From assembly GCA_034086685.1 (NCBI GenBank), contig JAXDZY010000109.1, positions 1 to 8,967 on the forward strand: a stretch of DNA of 8,967 bases, written 5' to 3'. Of this stretch, positions 7,414 through 8,967 are shown piece after piece. Below the pieces are notes generated by a model that worked only from the letters and a program-made list of their open reading frames with translations, had not been told where the DNA came from and ran no database searches. Position 1 is the first letter of the stretch, and the number at the start of each line of letters is the position of its first letter. Source of the stretch: TWA4 sp034086685. Lineage in GTDB: Bacteria; Bacillota; Clostridia; Lachnospirales; Lachnospiraceae. Made by a program: the position numbers and the translations under genes.

Positions 7414-7488
7414 CCTCATCAATCAGTTTTTTCATGACTGCGTTGCTTTTGAAATAATTCACCATGAATATAACTGGTAAAGCCGGAG

Positions 7489-7513
7489 AAAATCCTGCTA
7501 AGTGTGAGCAGGA
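7489..7513 (-). terminator. Intrinsic terminator of the deaminase remnant
   Basis: Read on the minus strand, TCCTGCT (7507-7513) pairs with AGCAGGA (7493-7499) around a seven-base loop and is followed by TTTTCTCC. It starts two bases after the deaminase stop codon, exactly where a terminator for that gene belongs. Confidence 0.65.
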
Positions 7514-7515
7514 AG

Positions 7516-8901
7516 TTATTTCTCACAGGCTATAATCGGATCAATCACTTTTCCCTGAAATACATCAATAAAACCGTGATCGGTTACTGCAAATTCCGGT
7601 ATTACGGAGAGACATACAAAAGAGAGTACCATAAAGGGGATGGAAATACTGGTTTCTTTGCTCATGTCCCGGATTAAACGGTTAGCTTTTTCTTTTTCAC
7701 GTGCCAGCTCCTCGGCAGGCAAATCACTGAGGAGGCCGCAAATAGGATAAGTGATCTCTGATAAAATCTGACCGTTTTTTACAACAATCTGACCACCCTG
7801 AATATCACTTAAGCGATTTGCTGCCAGTGCCATATCTTCAAAATTTGTTCCCAGTACAATGATATTGTGGTTGTCATGACCAATAGAGCAGGCAATTGCT
7901 CCGGATTTCAATCCGAATCCGGACATAAAGGCTTTTCCAATCCGGCCATTTTTACCATGACGCTCTATTTGTGTGATGTACAGGATATCCTGCTCAGGAT
8001 CACATTGAACGATCCCATTCTTTACGTTCAGCCAGCCGGTAACAGGTGAAGTTACCAGAGCACAGCTTTCTGTTTTCATGGCGGTTACCTGAACACGTTT
8101 TACATCTTCAGAAACACGGATCTGAAAATCTTCCGGTGTTACGGGCCGCTTTAAGTGCATGGTATTTAATAGAATCGGGTTATGGACAGCAGGAGAGTAG
8201 TGGGTAAGTATCTCATTATCTTTCATCCAGAGTTTTCCGGCAGCTATAACACTGTAAACTTTGAAATCTTCAGGGCCGGATGTAATATTAATGTCGGCAC
8301 GTCTGCCGGGCGCCAGTACACCCACCTGATGTTCCACGTGAAACATTTTTGCAGCATTAATGGTCACCATCTGAATAGCTTTAACAAAATCAATTCCCTC
8401 TGAAAGCGCAATGCGAACAGATGCATCCAAATGGCCTTTTGCAACAGCATCGCATACGTGCAGGTCATCCGTGACAATACTGGTATTGGAAGTATCAAGA
8501 TTGTTATTCCTTATAGCTTTAAGACAATCACGCAGGTTACTGGCAACAGAACCTTCACGCATCATCAGATGGCAGCCTGAACGCAGTCGCTCCAGAGCTT
8601 CCGTTTCGGAAATTGCCTCATGATCGGCAGCAACACCGGCGGCAATGCATGTGTTCAGATTCTTTCCTGAGATTCCGGCGAGATGTCCCTGAAGCGATAA
8701 TTTTTTCTTTGAGCAGATATCAATAGCATCAAGAAGCTCTTCGCTTCTTGAGATTACAGAAAAGCCGGAGATTTCAGAGATTCCAACAGCCTGGGGATGT
8801 TCCAGACCTTTTGAAATGACCTCAGGATTAAATGAAAATCCTAATCCCCCAGCTATGCTGGGGAGAATGGAATAAGTGGATAACGTTGAAGATATGATAA
8901 A
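7516..8901 (-). pseudogene. 5'-truncated adenine deaminase (Ade/AdeC) remnant
   Basis: The complete enzyme deaminates adenine to hypoxanthine in purine salvage and is a metal-dependent amidohydrolase of about 570-600 residues. Here about 462 residues remain, all in one open frame. They include GISEI (the GLGEM region), GHLAGISGKNLN, AADHEA, MMREGSVASNL, VTDDLH, the cap and C-terminal domain with SIGHDNHNIIVLGTN, and the family ending PFMVLSFVCLSVIPEF. The missing N-terminus should hold the HxH metal-binding motif. Homology-like sequence runs to FIISST at about 8884-8901, where the inverted repeat begins, and a stop (8914-8916) closes the frame. The first in-frame ATG (8565) would delete much of the catalytic domain. 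No GTG or TTG lies upstream in frame. AGGAGG precedes an ATC codon (8898-8896), which is unlikely to be a start. The body has no frameshift, so the truncation looks recent. Confidence 0.85.
8330..8345. promoter_or_regulatory. parS centromere site (ParB-binding)
   Basis: TGTTCCACGTGAAACA matches the published Firmicutes parS consensus TGTTNCACGTGAAACA at every specified base. It lies within the deaminase remnant, where it encodes FHVEH on the minus strand. ParB binds such sites near the origin and recruits chromosome segregation machinery. The position beside the rsmG end of the origin cluster is where parS sites are expected. Confidence 0.88.
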
Positions 8902-8911
8902 AAGCCTCCTG

Positions 8912-8920
8912 TGTTATAAT
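8912..8920 (+). promoter_or_regulatory. Extended -10 promoter for a rightward gene
   Basis: TGTTATAAT is a perfect extended -10 element (TGnTATAAT). No good -35 box lies 16-18 bases upstream, which extended -10 promoters tolerate. Transcription would start near 8927, inside the loop of the inverted repeat. Confidence 0.5.
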
Positions 8921-8957
8921 GAGAATGGTGTCGCAAGCCAAACTCAGAATATAACAC

Positions 8958-8963
8958 AGGAGG
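8958..8963 (+). promoter_or_regulatory. Shine-Dalgarno of a gene starting just beyond the window
   Basis: AGGAGG, followed by only four more bases in the window, predicts a start codon within the next few bases to the right. The site lies in the right arm of the inverted repeat and can pair fully with CCTCCT at 8905-8910. Confidence 0.5.
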
Positions 8964-8967
8964 CGGT

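Larger units (their letters stand above)
8899..8964 (-). terminator. Possible minus-strand terminator formed by the end hairpin
   Basis: On the minus strand the 15-bp stem ends in GGAGGC and is followed directly by TTTTTAT (T-run 8903-8899). That would stop transcription coming leftward out of the neighbouring element. The roughly 31-base loop is larger than usual for a terminator. Confidence 0.4.
8904..8964. repeat. 15-bp perfect inverted repeat at the deaminase break point
   Basis: GCCTCCTGTGTTATA (8904-8918) is matched exactly by its reverse complement at 8950-8964. Inside, GAG (8921-8923) can pair with CTC (8943-8945), and TGG (8926-8928) with CCA (8938-8940), giving a long imperfect hairpin. 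The left arm starts where deaminase homology ends. The left arm also carries a -10 box and the right arm a Shine-Dalgarno, both for a rightward gene. Confidence 0.9.
8904..8967 (+). mobile_element. Probable left end of an inserted element (runs off the window)
   Basis: The evidence is indirect. A gene is cut exactly here, a long inverted repeat begins here, and promoter plus ribosome binding site for a rightward gene are packed into the first 60 bases, as at many insertion sequence ends. No transposase residue is in the window, so the family is unknown. Alternatives are a non-transposon rearrangement, or a terminator hairpin of a minus-strand gene further right. Confidence 0.4.

Noticed and set aside
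7693..7708. Second parS-like CACGTG site
   Set aside because: Only the left half and core resemble the consensus; about five of 16 bases differ.
8182..8403. Plus-strand open frame of 73 residues containing MFHVKH
   Set aside because: It is antisense to the deaminase remnant. The MFHVKH string is simply the translation of the parS site, a known source of spurious open frames.
8847..8863. GC-rich hairpin CCCCAGC-TAT-GCTGGGG
   Set aside because: It falls in deaminase codons, has no T-run on either side, and is explained by the Ser-Ile-Ala-Gly-Gly codons.
8875..8883. DnaA-box-like TTATCCACT on the minus strand
   Set aside because: It matches eight of nine bases but is isolated and within deaminase codons. 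No cluster of boxes or AT-rich unwinding region is nearby.

Overview
This window looks like the replication-origin region of a Firmicutes (Clostridia) chromosome, most likely a member of the Lachnospiraceae. The order rpmH - rnpA - yidD - yidC - khpB/jag - mnmE - mnmG - rsmG, all on the + strand, is the conserved block that lies beside dnaA/oriC in this phylum. Strong AGGAGG-type ribosome binding sites, TTG start codons and the protein sequences fit Clostridia. I cannot assign a genus.

Bases 1-7297 are the housekeeping block. rpmH (ribosomal protein L34) is followed by an intrinsic terminator that sits directly ahead of rnpA (RNase P protein). yidD and yidC (membrane protein insertion) follow, almost touching. 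khpB/jag (KH-R3H RNA-binding protein) comes next and ends in a textbook terminator. mnmE and mnmG, the two subunits of the tRNA wobble-uridine modification enzyme, and rsmG (16S rRNA G527 methyltransferase) then form a tight run that probably has its own promoter. The theme is translation, tRNA/rRNA maturation and membrane protein insertion.

Bases 7298-7515 separate this block from a convergent gene. They hold an 82-bp three-tier inverted repeat and a separate terminator for the minus-strand gene. Bases 7516-8901 (minus strand) are an adenine deaminase gene that lacks its N-terminus: the frame stays open and family-like up to about 8901, has no usable start codon near its beginning, and runs into a stop at 8914-8916. 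The break coincides with a 15-bp perfect inverted repeat (8904-8918 / 8950-8964). The gene therefore appears to have lost its 5' end to an insertion or rearrangement, and about 115 N-terminal residues with the main metal-binding motif are missing.

Two items in this accessory stretch deserve attention. First, a perfect match to the ParB-binding site parS (8330-8345) lies inside the deaminase remnant, where parA/parB would be expected next to rsmG but are not seen. Second, the inverted repeat at the right edge has a consensus extended -10 promoter in its left arm and a strong Shine-Dalgarno sequence in its right arm, for a rightward gene starting just beyond the window. This arrangement would sequester the Shine-Dalgarno in any read-through transcript but not in a transcript from the element's own promoter, a control logic known from transposable elements. 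No wholly new multi-gene system is visible within the window itself.
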